A stretch of DNA of 38,962 nucleotides, taken from IMG/VR virus record IMGVR_UViG_3300046000_006906, positions 1-38,962 of that record. The stretch is one strand, 5' to 3'. This document shows positions 37,880 to 38,962 of the stretch, piece after piece. The position numbers and the translations under genes were made by a program. The stretch's first letter is position 1, and the number at the start of each line of letters is the position of its first letter. The DNA is from a virus. The notes below the pieces were generated by a model. It was not told the origin of the DNA, searched no databases, and saw only the letters and a list, made by a program, of their open reading frames with translations.

Positions 37880-38457
37880 GCGGACGCCCCCCCGGCGAGC
37901 GGCATATCGGGCCACCAATAGTTCTTCTTGGAGGCGTTCTCGGAAGCCGTCAGAACCTGAAGGTTCGCTTCACAATGAAGGCCGCAAACGATCTTGCTTT
38001 GCAGCGGAACGATGTGATCGACCTGGTGCTTCTTGCCCGTCTCCCGCTCGATCTCCATCGCCCGCTTGTAGATCGCAGCTATCTTGTCAGGGCTCGCCCA
38101 TGCCGGAATGGCTTGCAGCAGGGCTGCGCGATAGCGAGAGCCGACAGCGCGCCTCCGGTCTCTATTGGCTTCAGCCCACGCCTTGTGAAAAGCGGCATGG
38201 GCCTCTTTGTTGGCCTCTCTATGCTTTCGGAGGATAGCCTTCACGCTTTCAGGGTTCGCGGCCCGCCAAGCCTTCGCTTTCGCAGCGTGCCTGAGCCGGT
38301 CTTTCGCAATGCGCACCCGCGCGTATTCGCGGTGGCAGTCCCGACACCATCCATCCACGCCGCCTCGGCATCTGGGGTTCTTGTGGAAGGCCGACAGCGG
38401 CTTGACCGCGTCACAGCGCGAGCACTCTTTCTCGGTGTCGGTGACGAGGCGGCTCAA
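37876..38457 (-). CDS. HNH endonuclease with N-terminal zinc finger, 193 aa
   Basis: N-terminal CSRC...CRGGVDGWCRDCHREY (about 12-45) is a zinc-binding module; basic helices follow; the HNH motif QVDHIVPLQSKIVCGLHCEANLQVL then NASKKN is at about 144-180. Located between the YdaU-type gene and dnaB, overlapping both by 4 bp. A freestanding homing nuclease is possible, but the overlaps suggest an established part of the operon. Confidence 0.85.
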   Translation of the reverse strand: MSRLVTDTEKECSRCDAVKPLSAFHKNPRCRGGVDGWCRDCHREYARVRIAKDRLRHAAKAKAWRAANPESVKAILRKHREANKEAHAAFHKAWAEANRDRRRAVGSRYRAALLQAIPAWASPDKIAAIYKRAMEIERETGKKHQVDHIVPLQSKIVCGLHCEANLQVLTASENASKKNYWWPDMPLAGGASA

Positions 38458-38962
38458 AGTCCCACCCCCAACCTGTCACGGATTGCGCTGCAAGAAATCT
38501 CGCAATAGGTCTCAACCTCGCCGGTCGGCCCGTTGTTGTTCTTCTCGACCAGCCAATAGAGCTTCTTGCGGACCTTATCGAGCCGGGCCTTCCATTCGCC
38601 CATCGCCTCGAAGTCGGAGTCGTCTTCCGGGCGGCGGCAGTAGTATTCCGGGCGATACAGGAACATCACCAACCGGGCGTCCTGTTCGATCTCGCCAGAC
38701 CAGCGGAGGTCCGACAGGCCGGGGCGCTTGTCCTTGTTGTCGCGCTTCTCCACGTCGCGGGAAAGCTGGCACAGGGCCACCACAGGCACGTCCAGCCGCT
38801 TGGCCATTTCGGCAAGCCCACGGGAAATGTCCCCGACCTCGGCCACCTTGTTGCCCTTGCGGTCGTTGTCAGCCTTGGCGATGGTTAGGTGGTCAACGAT
38901 GATCGCGCCCGGATCAATGCCCTGACGTTGCCAGTCACGGATTGCCTTGCGGGCACAGGTCC
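38454..38962 (-). CDS. dnaB: Replicative DNA helicase DnaB, C-terminal part (cut by window edge)
   Basis: Continuation of the gene at 1-1045. From the joint onward: VAEVGDISRGLAEMAKRLDVPVVALCQLSRDVEKR (DnaB motif 3 with the QLSR sensor), RPGLSDLRWSGEIEQDARLVMFLYRPEYY (motif 4 with Arg finger region) and the end LYWLVEKNNNGPTGEVETY. Overlaps the HNH gene by 4 bp. The last three bases (38960-38962) deviate from the left-hand copy and are probably contig-end noise. Confidence 0.95.
   Translation of the reverse strand, partial: TCARKAIRDWQRQGIDPGAIIVDHLTIAKADNDRKGNKVAEVGDISRGLAEMAKRLDVPVVALCQLSRDVEKRDNKDKRPGLSDLRWSGEIEQDARLVMFLYRPEYYCRRPEDDSDFEAMGEWKARLDKVRKKLYWLVEKNNNGPTGEVETYCEISCSAIRDRLGVGL
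38835..38959. repeat. Terminal direct repeat, right copy
   Basis: Same 125 bases as 2-126. Removing one copy gives a unit of about 38,833 bp and a continuous dnaB of 1,425 nt. Confidence 0.93.

Overview
The window is the essentially complete genome of a temperate, short-tailed (podovirus-like) phage. The first and last ~125 bases are the same sequence (2-126 and 38835-38959), so the molecule is circular or circularly permuted with a unit of about 38,833 bp, and dnaB is cut by the arbitrary ends. The host is most likely an alphaproteobacterium and plausibly one of the Caulobacterales: GC is about 60% or more by eye, the phage carries a GcrA-family regulator, GANTC sites are scarce, and two promoter-like sites resemble the Caulobacter GCTAnAWC -10 box. 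The genus is inference.

Layout. An immunity region (about 4.4-5.75 kb) has a small Cro-like protein (-) and an XRE repressor (+), flanked by four related 13-bp operator-like palindromes. From it a rightward operon (5757-14818) runs through small early proteins, Rad52-type annealing protein, SSB, NinB, HNH, a QueD-like/DpdA-like DNA modification cassette, small accessory proteins, a Lar-type protein, and the integrase, ending at a terminator and an attP with arm-type repeats. Leftward from 4357, through the ends of the window, runs the replication and regulation operon: DNA methyltransferase, RusA, GcrA-like protein, DnaB, HNH, YdaU-type replication protein and small proteins to 35940. After a 318-bp gap the late genes continue leftward: head proteins, TerS/TerL, portal, scaffold, SU10-type capsid protein, connector and tail proteins, three ejection proteins, tailspike, holin, endolysin, Rz/Rz1 and a phosphoesterase (15136).

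Most interesting content. (1) A QueD-like plus DpdA-like cassette lies exactly between two 43-bp direct repeats that duplicate the start of the next gene. The dpdA frame is broken by one base at TTT-C, and the QueD-like protein lacks the usual catalytic Cys. (2) The GcrA-family protein carries two GcrA-type DNA-binding domains in tandem and shares an operon with a DNA adenine methyltransferase. (3) Two plus-strand morons sit in the minus-strand late region behind an identical TTGTGCTAGG box placed exactly 8 nt before ATG, which predicts leaderless mRNAs. (4) Paired operators about 33-34 bp apart flank the repressor. (5) attP: a 17-bp match to a tRNA-Ser 3' end between four copies of TGGCTAACC.

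All function calls come from reading motifs; no database search was run.
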